In this document: positions 35,935 through 44,027 of the stretch, piece after piece
Position numbering within the stretch: the stretch's first letter is position 1
Layout of the letters: every line of letters begins with the position of its first letter
Source of the DNA: Clostridiales bacterium mt11
GTDB lineage: Bacteria > Bacillota > Clostridia > Tissierellales > Tepidimicrobiaceae
Length of the DNA: 64,000 nucleotides
Direction of reading: 5' to 3'
Assembly (NCBI GenBank): GCA_001282665.1
Contig: LN874948.1
Span: 1,000,213-1,064,212, forward strand
Notes under the pieces: generated by a model
Seen by the model: the letters and a program-made list of their open reading frames with translations, nothing else
The model's database searches: none
Told to the model about the DNA's origin: nothing
Made by a program: the position numbers and the translations under genes

Positions 35935-37146
35935 TTATCTGTGATGCTCTCCATCCCATACAATATTTCTATATTTATCAGGATCTGTATCCCCTTCAGT
36001 ACTGAATAGTAAAATTCTAGAATCCTTATCAAGCTTTAAGCTTTCTCTTAATTCCTTGTATTCATCATTTCTCATTATCTCTACTAATAATCCTGTAGTT
36101 ACAGCTCCTGATTCTCCAGATATTATATGAGGATCATCTTTCAATGGATTACCTAGTATCCTCATTCCATTGGCCGCCACCCAGTCAGGGCAAGATACAA
36201 ACATGGAACTATGATTTTTAAGTATTTCCCATCCAATGGTATTTGCTTCTCCACAAGCTAAACCTGCCATTAAAGTCTGTAAATCTCCACCTACAGCTAC
36301 AGCCTTTCCATCTCCAGCTACTGCTGACCTATAAAGACAATCTGCAATATTTGCTTCTACTATAGTGGTAGTAGGACATTTCTCTTTGTAGATTGATGCA
36401 AATACTCCTTGAACTGCTGCTGCCAATGAGCCTACTCCAGCTTGTACAAATATATGGGTAGGTCTATCTACTCCCAAACTCTTTAGCTGCTCTATTGCCT
36501 CCAATGCCATGGTACCATATCCCTGCATAATCCATACTGGAATATCTTCATATCCTTCCCAAGCTGTATCTTGGATTACTACTCCTCCATTTTCTTCTGC
36601 ATATTTAGCTGCTAATCTAACAGCATCATCATAGTTCATATCTTGGATAGTAACATCGGCGCCTTCTTTTCTAATATTTTCAAGCCTAGTCAATGATGAT
36701 CCCTTTGGCATATATACTACTGACTTTTGTTTCAATTGGTTAGCTGTCCACGCTATACCTCTGCCGTGATTCCCATCAGTAGCAGTTACAAATATCATAT
36801 CCCCTAATTCTTTTCTTACTTCGTCAGATATTAACTTTTGATATCCTAACTCTGAGATATCTCTTCCAAGTTTTTCTGCCATATATTTAGCTATAGCAAA
36901 AGAACCACCTAGAACTTTAAATGCATTTAATCCGAAACGGTAAGATTCATCCTTTAAGTAAATTCCTCCAACACCAATGTGAGCTGCTAATTCATCAAGC
37001 TCTTGCAAAGGTGTCTTTGAATACTCTCCAAAACTTTCATGGAAAGTCCTTGCTTTATTTACCTCTTCTTCTTTCAAGATTTCTATACAACCCTCTACAT
37101 CGGTTCTAGGAAGCTCATTTTTCTTCCAATTAATCACTTCTTTCAT
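35935..37146 (-). CDS. ygeX: Diaminopropionate ammonia-lyase (YgeX)
   Basis: 403 residues, fold-type II PLP enzyme. The Schiff-base lysine is K77 in SYRFGLNAFKVLGGSFA, and the PLP phosphate loop and cofactor region appear in TATDGNHGRGIAWTA and HIFVQAGVGSLAAAVQG. The reaction converts 2,3-diaminopropionate into pyruvate and two ammonia. In anaerobic purine or urate degraders, diaminopropionate is proposed as a late intermediate, so this enzyme would release usable carbon and nitrogen. It is the first gene of the long purine operon and has a textbook sigma-54 promoter 50 bases upstream plus a three-palindrome array. The start follows GAAGGAGGCAATGTAG. Confidence 0.92.
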   Translation of the reverse strand: MKEVINWKKNELPRTDVEGCIEILKEEEVNKARTFHESFGEYSKTPLQELDELAAHIGVGGIYLKDESYRFGLNAFKVLGGSFAIAKYMAEKLGRDISELGYQKLISDEVRKELGDMIFVTATDGNHGRGIAWTANQLKQKSVVYMPKGSSLTRLENIRKEGADVTIQDMNYDDAVRLAAKYAEENGGVVIQDTAWEGYEDIPVWIMQGYGTMALEAIEQLKSLGVDRPTHIFVQAGVGSLAAAVQGVFASIYKEKCPTTTIVEANIADCLYRSAVAGDGKAVAVGGDLQTLMAGLACGEANTIGWEILKNHSSMFVSCPDWVAANGMRILGNPLKDDPHIISGESGAVTTGLLVEIMRNDEYKELRESLKLDKDSRILLFSTEGDTDPDKYRNIVWDGEHHR

Positions 37147-37194
37147 CTACATTGCCTCCTTCAAATTCCATCATTTATCACAATAGAAATACAG

Positions 37195-37211
37195 TTGCAA
37201 TTTATATGCCA
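37195..37211 (-). promoter_or_regulatory. Sigma-54 promoter of the ygeX operon
   Basis: On the minus strand TGGCATATAAATTGCA, with GG and GC exactly 10 bases apart, matches the -24/-12 consensus TGGCAC-N5-TTGCW. It lies about 50 bases before the ygeX start. Confidence 0.85.
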
Positions 37212-37461
37212 TATTTAATTTGAAAGTTGGTAATCGTGATCTATTGTTTGTCATGAAGGCTTATTTCTAATGGTTATAGGGATTTTAAATTAGTAAATTT
37301 TTAAATTTAATTGGATATATTGTAGAAATTATACTGTTATTGAACCTAAATTCATATTTAGCTAATCATTATTCCAAAACCCTTAAGACTAGAGTTTTCA
37401 ATGGTTACAATCTTTATCCTTATATTTTTTTAGTATAAGGAATAATTAAAATAACAAAAAA

Positions 37462-37560
37462 TTATCAAAACGATAATCACTTTTATCATTTTGATAATTG
37501 TCCTAAACCTTTCTACTACTTCTTTAATAATATTCCTAAGAATTTTTATCATTTTGATAA
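37462..37560. promoter_or_regulatory. Enhancer array 1: three TTATC-N5-GATAA palindromes upstream of ygeX
   Basis: Palindromes at 37462-37476, 37483-37497 and 37546-37560, with centres at 37469, 37490 and 37553, so spacings are 21 and 63 bases (two and six helical turns). They lie about 270-360 bases upstream of the sigma-54 promoter, the usual range for enhancer-binding protein sites. The rest of the 37147-37571 gap is AT-rich and contains no gene. Confidence 0.8.
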
Positions 37561-37571
37561 TTGCCTTTATT

Positions 37572-39146
37572 TTATATTCCTTTAATCATAGATTCTAATG
37601 ACAAGCCAACTTCGTATAATCTTTCATTTTCATCTATGACAGCTAGGAATTTAAAAGGTTTCCCATCTTCTTCCCTTAGCATAATTGGAGTATCAACAAA
37701 TTCCTTTTTTCCTTCCTTTAACATCAAAAAACTCCTATTGGTCTTATATATATTAAGACCTATTGCAGATTTTTCATTACTATATTCTACAACTCCTGAC
37801 GAATTGGCTACATATATATCATCCATTCCAGTTTCTTTTATTAATTCATCTAATGTCATATCATCTATCTTTTCTTTATCTTTCAAACTTTCCCTTATAT
37901 GGCGAACCCCTTTCAGCATCTTTTCCTCCATAAATTTCCCTACTACAAATTGCTGCATATCATATACAGCGTCTTTTATTTTTTCTACTATTTCTTGTAA
38001 ATCCTTAGCTCTACTATACTGTTCTACTACTTGAGCAGTAGTTTCTTCCATATGGGCAGCTATTTCCTGAGAAAAACTAGTAACCTTATCAATATTGGTG
38101 TTAATTTGTCCTACTTTTACATTATTTTCTTTTGTAATCCCAGTAATCTCCTCTAAACTTTCTCTTCCAATATTCAAGCTTTTTATAGTTGATTTAAACT
38201 CCTCATTGATTTCTCCCATAACGGAACAGCTTTCTTCAATATATTTCATATCTTCTTCCATAGATGCGGAAACAGAAGATATATCATCCTTTAAAGTATA
38301 GATAACTTCCTCTATCCTAGATGAAACCCTTTCAGTTTCATTGGCTAACTTTCCGACTTCCATAGCTACAACTGCAAACCCTTTTCCATGTTCTCCTGCC
38401 CTGGCAGCTTCAATAGATGCATTTAAAGACAGCATATTTGTTTCCTTAGATATGGAGCTTATTAAATCTATTAGTCCTACTATTTCATCAGAATAATCCC
38501 TAAGCTTTAATATCTGTTTCAGCGAATTTCCTAACATATCTTTTGATAAATTTGTTCTTTTATCTATCATTTGAATATTCTCCATGCCTTTTTGCGCAGT
38601 CTCAATGGAATCAGATATAAAGCCAATCTTATTCATTATATCCCCTTCCATATCGTTAAGAGATGTAAATACCTCATGGGCGAGAGAATTTGTACTTTCT
38701 AACATACTAGATTGTTCCATAGTATTAGCATCAGCAACTTCTACAAAAGAAGTTATGGATTCAGTAGAATCTAAACTCTCCTGAGATACAGTGCTTAGCT
38801 GTCTACATACATTATATATTTCTGTGGATATCTCCACTTGAGTCTTTAAATTTTTCTTAATGTTTTTAGTAAACTTACTTAATTCGTCCTTGATCTCTTC
38901 TGGCATATTCTTATCATCTAAATTAATGGAATCCATATTGTCTAGGTTAGATAGATAATATTTCATTCCTTCTAAACTATTTCTATTAATCCTTTTAAAC
39001 ACAATAGCTGCTAATCCTAAAGATAATGTCAGAGTCAATCCAACACCTAAATACAAATTTTTCAAACAGAATATTATGCCAAAATCAACACCCATAAAGA
39101 TAAGGATTGTTAAAAATAAATAAATAAAATCTTTCCTACTTCTCAT
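37572..39146 (-). CDS. Methyl-accepting chemotaxis protein with C-terminal sensor-like domain (copy 1)
   Basis: 524 residues. Two N-terminal membrane segments (about 8-28 and 34-52) have almost nothing between them, so there is no external sensor loop. A long coiled-coil signalling domain follows, with the conserved hairpin tip containing NMLSLNASIEAARAGEHGKGF. After it, from about residue 400, comes a mixed alpha/beta domain (TGMDDIYVANSSGVVEYSNEKSAIGLN...) resembling a PAS/Cache fold, placed behind the signalling domain. Ligand sensing would then be cytoplasmic. A paralogue with the same layout lies in the second purine operon. The gene has its own sigma-54 promoter and palindrome array, so it belongs to the same regulon as ygeX. 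Purines or related intermediates are likely signals, by context only. Confidence 0.87.
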   Translation of the reverse strand: MRSRKDFIYLFLTILIFMGVDFGIIFCLKNLYLGVGLTLTLSLGLAAIVFKRINRNSLEGMKYYLSNLDNMDSINLDDKNMPEEIKDELSKFTKNIKKNLKTQVEISTEIYNVCRQLSTVSQESLDSTESITSFVEVADANTMEQSSMLESTNSLAHEVFTSLNDMEGDIMNKIGFISDSIETAQKGMENIQMIDKRTNLSKDMLGNSLKQILKLRDYSDEIVGLIDLISSISKETNMLSLNASIEAARAGEHGKGFAVVAMEVGKLANETERVSSRIEEVIYTLKDDISSVSASMEEDMKYIEESCSVMGEINEEFKSTIKSLNIGRESLEEITGITKENNVKVGQINTNIDKVTSFSQEIAAHMEETTAQVVEQYSRAKDLQEIVEKIKDAVYDMQQFVVGKFMEEKMLKGVRHIRESLKDKEKIDDMTLDELIKETGMDDIYVANSSGVVEYSNEKSAIGLNIYKTNRSFLMLKEGKKEFVDTPIMLREEDGKPFKFLAVIDENERLYEVGLSLESMIKGI

Positions 39147-39222
39147 AACAATCTCCTTTCTGTAATTTTATAGTACTATAAAGCTACAACTGTAACCCCA
39201 TTTAAACTCCTTTATAATTAGT

Positions 39223-39238
39223 AGCAATTTGTGTGCCA
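39223..39238 (-). promoter_or_regulatory. Sigma-54 promoter of the first chemoreceptor gene
   Basis: Minus strand TGGCACACAAATTGCT, a perfect -24/-12 match with GG-N10-GC spacing, about 77 bases upstream of the chemoreceptor ATG. Confidence 0.88.
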
Positions 39239-39333
39239 CATTTTTGTAAAAATATGAATATATATAATGTATTTTCATGTGTAAAGGGCTATAACTAAAG
39301 GATTCACGGCATTTAATGTTTTAAATAACTTAA

Positions 39334-39377
39334 TAAATAAAATAGTTGTTAGGTATACCTAACAACTATTTTATTTA
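39334..39377. terminator. Terminator of the DUF4310-4312/PLP enzyme operon
   Basis: Perfect 22-base palindrome centred between 39355 and 39356 (core AGGTATACCT). It lies downstream of the aldolase gene that ends at 39646 and upstream of the chemoreceptor promoter, so it probably stops transcription from the former. T-rich flanks occur in both directions. Confidence 0.75.
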
Positions 39378-39510
39378 TATCTATATCAAAATTATCATTA
39401 TATATATTTCTACAAATTCACTAACCCAAGTAGTCACAAGGGACATAGAAGTTTTAAATATTTTTTTATTTCCTCTTTTATAAACATCTATATAACCATA
39501 AAAAAGATCA

Positions 39511-39610
39511 TTATCAAAGTGATAAAAAACTTTATCACTTTGATAACTCGAATTTCCTCTAAATTTGAACATTTATGTCAAAAATCCAAAACCAATTATC
39601 AATGTGATAA
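39511..39610. promoter_or_regulatory. Enhancer array 2: three TTATC-N5-GATAA palindromes upstream of the chemoreceptor
   Basis: Palindromes at 39511-39525, 39532-39546 and 39596-39610; centres 39518, 39539 and 39603, spacings 21 and 64 bases. They lie 290-380 bases upstream of the sigma-54 promoter. The array fills most of the gap 39378-39645, where I see no real gene. Confidence 0.8.
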
Positions 39611-39645
39611 TAAATTTTGGATTTTCTATTCTACTAATTATTATT

Positions 39646-40392
39646 TTAAAATACTCTTTTTATTTCTCCATATATTTTATTTACTATATCAACATCTGTC
39701 AAGCCCGTATTTTTATCAATAGCCGAGCTGTATACATGGGGAATTACCTTTTCACAGCCTGCTTCTATACAGATTTTAACGATATCATGTATATTGGCTG
39801 CATCAATTCCTCCAGTCGGCTCTATAACTGGAATACCATTTTTCACACAAGATTTTGCAACCTCTCTCAACTCATCTAAATTCTTCATGTTCTTAAGGTT
39901 GAAAAATTTCACCGATTCTACTCCTGCATCCTTTAATATTTTTAAAGCTTCATCTATATCTATTATAGTTCTTTCTTGGGAACTAAAAGGTCCTGTTGAG
40001 ATCATAACCTTTCCCCCTTCGCCAGCAGGACTGATAAGTGCATTTACCAAAGTTTTTTCACAGCCCTTTCCTTTAAGTAGTCCTAGAGTATACCCTGCAG
40101 TAGAAAAAACTTGATTTATATGACCTGGATCAGTTTCTGCTCCTATTTCAGCTGCCATTTTCCATTGTTTAGGATCACCATTGCCTAAACCTACAGATAC
40201 TACTGGGATTCTTTTTTTCATTTCTTTTATATACTTTACTGCATCTTCTACACTATTGAAATCTTTAGACAAAACGCCAATTACTCCAGCACCATCTAAA
40301 ACATTTACCACATCTGCTGCATTATCTATATCTTTAGCTAACAAATTAACAGCTACTCTATCCTTATAAAAAGTAAAATTTTCAAAATTCAT
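39646..40392 (-). CDS. KDPG-type aldolase, DgaF/EF_0839 family
   Basis: 248 residues forming a TIM barrel of class I 2-keto-3-deoxy aldolases, with blocks such as VVSVGLGNGDPKQW, TDPGHINQVFSTAGYTLGLLKG, VESVKFFNLKNMKN (candidate Schiff-base lysine region) and VIEPTGGID. The family includes DgaF of the Salmonella D-glucosaminate pathway, which splits 2-keto-3-deoxygluconate-6-phosphate into pyruvate and glyceraldehyde-3-phosphate. Here it follows the SelA-like ammonia-lyase gene by 12 bases, exactly the pair that would deaminate an amino-sugar acid and cleave the product. It is the last gene of the cluster and is followed by a terminator. The substrate itself is unknown. Confidence 0.88.
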   Translation of the reverse strand: MNFENFTFYKDRVAVNLLAKDIDNAADVVNVLDGAGVIGVLSKDFNSVEDAVKYIKEMKKRIPVVSVGLGNGDPKQWKMAAEIGAETDPGHINQVFSTAGYTLGLLKGKGCEKTLVNALISPAGEGGKVMISTGPFSSQERTIIDIDEALKILKDAGVESVKFFNLKNMKNLDELREVAKSCVKNGIPVIEPTGGIDAANIHDIVKICIEAGCEKVIPHVYSSAIDKNTGLTDVDIVNKIYGEIKRVF

Positions 40393-40404
40393 TTACAAAA
40401 CCTC

Positions 40405-41517
40405 CTATGCTAATTCAGATATTATTTCCTTTAATCTTTCTAGTATTATTTCATCATCTCCAACTTTTAAGGGTCTTGGGTCTATATATATTATTCCTAT
40501 ATTAGAATAATGATTTCTAGTATAAATAGATGGATTCCCACTTTCAAGTTTATCTATAATATAGTTGGCATCTACTCCAAGGACTCCCTCATCAACTGAT
40601 ATCTTTAATCGATATATTTCTCTTCCTGCTTCATCTTGAGCAATTGCTGCCTTTAATCCTTTTAATTTATTTACTTCCTTTTCTAGTCCTTTCATAGTTT
40701 TCTTTTGCTCTTCTATTATCAACTTGCTGTCTTTTTTACTGTATAAATCTATTGCCTTTAACAAACCCATTATATTCTCTTTTCCTACCTTCATAGCTCG
40801 TCCTATGCCCTTATATTGCAACTTACAGTTATTGATTAACTCCTTCTTCCCTGCAACAAAGCCTGATGTAGGTCCGCAGATAGCCTTTCCACCACTATAT
40901 GCTACTAAGTCCGCACCTAGATGTATATATTTTTTCAAATCCTCTTCCGCTGCTGCATCTACTATTATAGGAATACCATGTTTTTTAGCAATCCCTATCA
41001 TATCTTTTAAAGGAACCATGCCTTTTTGTACACAGTGGTGAGATTTTATATAAATAAGAGCCGCTGTCTTTTCACTTATGGCTTCTTCAATATGATGAGC
41101 TTTTACAGAATTTGCTTGTCCTACCTCTATAGGTTCTCCTCCACCTAGACCAATCATCTGAACTATAGGGGCTCCAAAGTTAACGCTGTGTCCTTTTTGA
41201 ATGATAATTTCCTTTTTATCTTCATCTATAAAAGGTATTTTTTCTATTTTAGATATATCACCATTAGTTATTATTCCAGCCACTGACATAGCAATACTTG
41301 CTGCAGCTCCAGTAGTTACACATGCATCTTCAGCCTCCACATATTCGGCAATTATCTTTCCCGCCCTATCTATTAGACTATCCATATCCGCATATCCTTT
41401 AGAAGCTTTTCCCATATATTCTGCTACTTCGTCATCAAGTACAGATGCCCCTAGGGCTGTCATCTTACCACTTCCATTGATTATCCTTTTCAACCCTATT
41501 TCTTCATATACTTCCAT
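40405..41517 (-). CDS. SelA-like PLP enzyme, DgaE-type ammonia-lyase family
   Basis: The start is the ATG at 41515-41517 behind GGAGG; the frame upstream to 41574 has no ribosome site. 370 residues. It resembles selenocysteine synthase SelA: N-terminal RIINGSGKMTALGASVL, TTGAAASIAMSVAG, and the cofactor lysine K211 in YSGGKAICGPTSGFVAG. The tRNA-binding parts of SelA are missing. A relative, DgaE, removes ammonia from glucosaminate-6-phosphate to form a 2-keto-3-deoxy acid. The neighbouring aldolase fits that chemistry, so an alpha,beta-elimination on a 2-amino sugar acid or similar compound is likely. It should not be taken as evidence of selenocysteine synthesis. Confidence 0.87.
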   Translation of the reverse strand: MEVYEEIGLKRIINGSGKMTALGASVLDDEVAEYMGKASKGYADMDSLIDRAGKIIAEYVEAEDACVTTGAAASIAMSVAGIITNGDISKIEKIPFIDEDKKEIIIQKGHSVNFGAPIVQMIGLGGGEPIEVGQANSVKAHHIEEAISEKTAALIYIKSHHCVQKGMVPLKDMIGIAKKHGIPIIVDAAAEEDLKKYIHLGADLVAYSGGKAICGPTSGFVAGKKELINNCKLQYKGIGRAMKVGKENIMGLLKAIDLYSKKDSKLIIEEQKKTMKGLEKEVNKLKGLKAAIAQDEAGREIYRLKISVDEGVLGVDANYIIDKLESGNPSIYTRNHYSNIGIIYIDPRPLKVGDDEIILERLKEIISELA

Positions 41518-41592
41518 GTATATTACCTCCACAAAATAGATTTTTAAATGTTCAAGAAAAGGATGTAAGACCATATCCTTTTCTTAAAATTT

Positions 41593-42231
41593 TTATACCA
41601 GTACTGGGAAAAAGCTGGACAATATCATAGCTCCTAAAATTGCCCCTCCAGCTATTGGCTTATCAAATTTATAGAATATGGCACCTCCAACGAAAGCACC
41701 AACGCCTGCTGGAATACTATATTGAATGGCAGATACCATAATCAAAGGCCCTAAATACCTTCCTGTAGCGTTTCCTGCACCAATCATAACATCTGTTCCA
41801 AAGGATGCCATACCTTCTGGCATAATCTTTCTAACTCCAATAACTATAAAACCTATAGCTAGTCCTATAACTGCTCCTGTTAATAAGGATAATCCAAAGT
41901 TTTGTACTGGAGCTTTAAATCCTGATGCTAACATTACAGCTGGAATTCCAATTCCTACACCAGTCATCAAAGAGCCACCTATATCTAAAACCCCTACGAG
42001 AGGACCTTCTAATATTCTAGCAATCAAAAATCCTGTTGCAAATCCTGCCGCCGCAGCATAATCTCCACCTTCTAGCCCCTCACCAAGCATCTGCACAATA
42101 TATATTTCGTTAAAAGCCCCTACACCATAAGTAAAAAACATATGAGTTCCTGCAAATATAGCTGCAGATGCTAAAGCAACTAATAAAGGAAAAGTAGAGT
42201 CTTTTAATAAAACCTTTCTAAACTTATCCAT
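41593..42231 (-). CDS. DUF4310 family membrane protein (EF_0833-like)
   Basis: 212 residues, strongly hydrophobic with glycine-rich membrane segments (FAGTHMFFTYGVGAFNE, GFATGFLIARILEGPLVGVLDIGGSLMTGVGIGIP). It starts behind AAAGGAGGGGAGTATAG. The family has no known function and is found almost only together with the DUF4311, DUF4312 and SFCGS proteins and the PLP enzyme/aldolase pair, for example in Enterococcus faecalis and Aeromonas. With the DUF4311 protein it probably forms the channel of an uptake system for the substrate of those enzymes. No ATPase or classical EIIC is encoded in the cluster. Inference only. Confidence 0.82.
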   Translation of the reverse strand: MDKFRKVLLKDSTFPLLVALASAAIFAGTHMFFTYGVGAFNEIYIVQMLGEGLEGGDYAAAAGFATGFLIARILEGPLVGVLDIGGSLMTGVGIGIPAVMLASGFKAPVQNFGLSLLTGAVIGLAIGFIVIGVRKIMPEGMASFGTDVMIGAGNATGRYLGPLIMVSAIQYSIPAGVGAFVGGAIFYKFDKPIAGGAILGAMILSSFFPVLV

Positions 42232-42246
42232 CTATACTCCCCTCCT

Positions 42247-42966
42247 TTAAAATAACTCAACTATTTTAAGGAAAAATCCCCTAAAGTATGCGATTACTAT
42301 AAACAATACTGTAACTATTGAAATCATGATTTTCACTGATTTATTGTAACCATTTTCCTCTACAGACTGACCTATAAGTATACCAAGCACTATGCCAGGC
42401 ACTGCATTTCCCATAATCATATGAGCTAGTCCACCTAATATAGTCCCCCATATACCTGTGGTCTTCCCCGCATCTAATGCAGCCAGCCAAAATATTATAG
42501 GCATAACAGGATTAATCATTAAATTAGATGCTGGTCCAAGTACATTTTGTGCCGTAACTGCTGCAACTTCTGGAATAATAGAAGATATGGTGTTTAAAAA
42601 AACTAATACTAAAGCCCCAACTAAAGCACCTGCTACAGCCATTTTAGCAGGATCCTCTAATGTTTCCTTCACATCCTTATTTTTAAGCAGCAATACTCCC
42701 GCAGCCCAATTGGGAATTACTCTATGAAGAACATCTTGAGTCAAAGCTCCTGCAGCAACGACTGAAGCTGCTGCATTGAAAAAGAATCCTAGTCCAAAGG
42801 AAAAATGAGTTAATGGATCTCCTTTACAAGCATTCAACTCTCCAATTGTTCTAAAAGCACCCATAGACTGAACTTCTGGTGCATAAAACATTCTGGAAGC
42901 ACCAACAGCTATAGCTCCTCCACCAATAGCACCAATAATCAGTGATTTAATAACAATTTCTATCAT
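42247..42966 (-). CDS. DUF4311 family membrane protein (EF_0832-like)
   Basis: The start is taken as the ATG at 42964-42966 after GAGGGAGGGTGGAAT; a frame to 43005 overlaps the previous gene without a good ribosome site. 239 residues with several hydrophobic helices and conserved-looking polar turns (ACKGDPLTHFSFGLGFFFNAAASVVAAGA, LMINPVMPIIFWLAALDAGKTTGIWGTILGGLAHMIMGNAVPG). The family is of unknown function and always accompanies DUF4310. Two membrane proteins plus two small soluble ones recall the EIIC/EIID and EIIB/EIIA make-up of mannose-type PTS, which suggests a transporter. No sequence similarity to PTS proteins is evident by eye. Confidence 0.82.
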   Translation of the reverse strand: MIEIVIKSLIIGAIGGGAIAVGASRMFYAPEVQSMGAFRTIGELNACKGDPLTHFSFGLGFFFNAAASVVAAGALTQDVLHRVIPNWAAGVLLLKNKDVKETLEDPAKMAVAGALVGALVLVFLNTISSIIPEVAAVTAQNVLGPASNLMINPVMPIIFWLAALDAGKTTGIWGTILGGLAHMIMGNAVPGIVLGILIGQSVEENGYNKSVKIMISIVTVLFIVIAYFRGFFLKIVELF

Positions 42967-42979
42967 ATTCCACCCTCCC

Positions 42980-43267
42980 TCAACACTCAATATATCTAAT
43001 AACAACTTCTATATTTGCTTCTATTTTAAAATTAGTTTTTTCTCTAGGCATGAAAAGTCCTAAAAATTTCTCTGTAAAAGTTTCACTTTCTACACTTACC
43101 TCATATACATTTATCGGTTCCATATAGACTATCAAACCCGGTATATCATCATATACTTTCTTTCTAAGAATATTAAATATATTCCCATAAGCTTCTTCTT
43201 TAGATTTTCCTTCACCCTTAATTGTGATTTTTTTTACAATCTCTTTCATACATTGTCTATCCGACAT
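42980..43267 (-). CDS. DUF4312 family small protein (EF_0831-like)
   Basis: 95 residues, soluble, starting behind GAGGAGTAAGGGAGT. It has the beginning KEIVKKITIKGEGKSKEEAYGNIFNILRK, a beta-strand and helix pattern, and a conserved-looking YDDIPGLIVYMEPINVYEVSVE segment. The family is restricted to this type of cluster and has no assigned function. It is sandwiched between the SFCGS protein gene and the DUF4311 gene with very short spacing (6 and 13 bases), so it is probably produced in step with the membrane proteins and binds them. Confidence 0.8.
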   Translation of the reverse strand: MSDRQCMKEIVKKITIKGEGKSKEEAYGNIFNILRKKVYDDIPGLIVYMEPINVYEVSVESETFTEKFLGLFMPREKTNFKIEANIEVVIRYIEC

Positions 43268-43273
43268 ACTCCC

Positions 43274-43642
43274 TTACTCCTCATTATGAAGTTTTTTGTA
43301 TTCTTCAACTATCCTTTTTCCTAATTCTTCAACATCCATAAATCCAAAACCTAGTACTTCAGCACCTTCCTTCAACGCAGTAACACCAGCTTCAATAGAT
43401 CTAAGATGATGTTTAGATTTATATCCATATTTATTAGCTGCCATAAGTGCTCCAGCACCACCACTTCCACAAAAACTTATTCCAATATCAGCATTATTTT
43501 CTTTCATAACATCTCCAAGTTTCATATCTGCTCCTACTCCCGGAATGTGAATTACCTTTGCTCCTGCTTCTTCAGCACCTTTAGCAACCTTTTTACCTTT
43601 TCCTAGTCTATCTCCTATTACTAAAACCATTTGTTTACTCAT
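43274..43642 (-). CDS. Glycine-rich SFCGS family protein (EF_0830-like)
   Basis: 122 residues from the ATG at 43640-43642, which overlaps the end of the upstream PRD gene and follows GGTGAAGGAG. It has a Rossmann-like start (QMVLVIGDRLGKGKKVAKGAEEAGAKVIHIPG) and the family hallmark ISFCGSGGAGA with a single cysteine (C58), then KHHLRSIEAGV. The small alpha/beta fold with a cysteine in a glycine-rich loop recalls PTS EIIB domains, which carry phosphate on cysteine; this analogy is mine and untested. Its constant partners are the DUF4310/4311/4312 proteins. It may be the energy-coupling or substrate-modifying part of the transporter. Confidence 0.82.
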   Translation of the reverse strand: MSKQMVLVIGDRLGKGKKVAKGAEEAGAKVIHIPGVGADMKLGDVMKENNADIGISFCGSGGAGALMAANKYGYKSKHHLRSIEAGVTALKEGAEVLGFGFMDVEELGKRIVEEYKKLHNEE

Positions 43643-44012
43643 CTCCTTCACCTCCTTTAGCTTCAAACATAGCAGTTTGTATATATACAGCTATAAGTAT
43701 AACTTCAGAATAATTGTATGATGAATTGTACTCTTTAAATATAGGCTTTACTAAAACCTCAGCTATATCTACAGCCTTTTTATCAATTTGTTCTAATATG
43801 GAATTATCACTAACGTCCATTACCTTTTCATTCTCTTTAAGTCTTCTTATAAAACTTACAACATGAGAATAAAACCCTAATTCTAATTGTTCATCAAATG
43901 ATATCCCATAGGAAGTTAATGTTTCTTCTATATGAGAAATAACCTCCTCTATTTCAACAAATTCATTTTCATCAATATTTAGTTTATCTTTTAATTTAGT
44001 CAAAGTATCCAT
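43635..44012 (-). CDS. Single-domain PRD protein (EF_0829-like)
   Basis: 125 residues that consist of one PTS regulation domain and nothing else: GFYSHVVSFIRRLKENEKV with the candidate phosphorylated histidine H50, and the end helix SEVILIAVYIQTAMFEAK typical of PRD folds. Free-standing PRD proteins are rare; one is a regular member of this cluster in Enterococcus and Aeromonas. It could act as a phosphate-accepting sensor working with the multi-PRD regulator encoded at 45170-47194, or as an EIIA-like carrier for the unknown transporter. The gene starts behind GGCAGGAGGATATGAC and its end overlaps the SFCGS gene by 8 bases. Confidence 0.78.
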   Translation of the reverse strand: MDTLTKLKDKLNIDENEFVEIEEVISHIEETLTSYGISFDEQLELGFYSHVVSFIRRLKENEKVMDVSDNSILEQIDKKAVDIAEVLVKPIFKEYNSSYNYSEVILIAVYIQTAMFEAKGGEGDE

Positions 44013-44027
44013 GTCATATCCTCCTGC

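Noticed and set aside
37441..37562. CRISPR-like short repeats
   Set aside because: The repeated units are short palindromes in groups of three with fixed spacing and no spacers of uniform length; no cas genes are present.
39381..39572. Open reading frame of 63 codons on the minus strand
   Set aside because: It runs through two of the enhancer palindromes, has no ribosome site and no recognisable protein features.
40405..41517. Selenocysteine synthase SelA
   Set aside because: The SelA-like protein lacks the tRNA-binding N-terminal part and is paired with an aldolase, matching the DgaE family instead.
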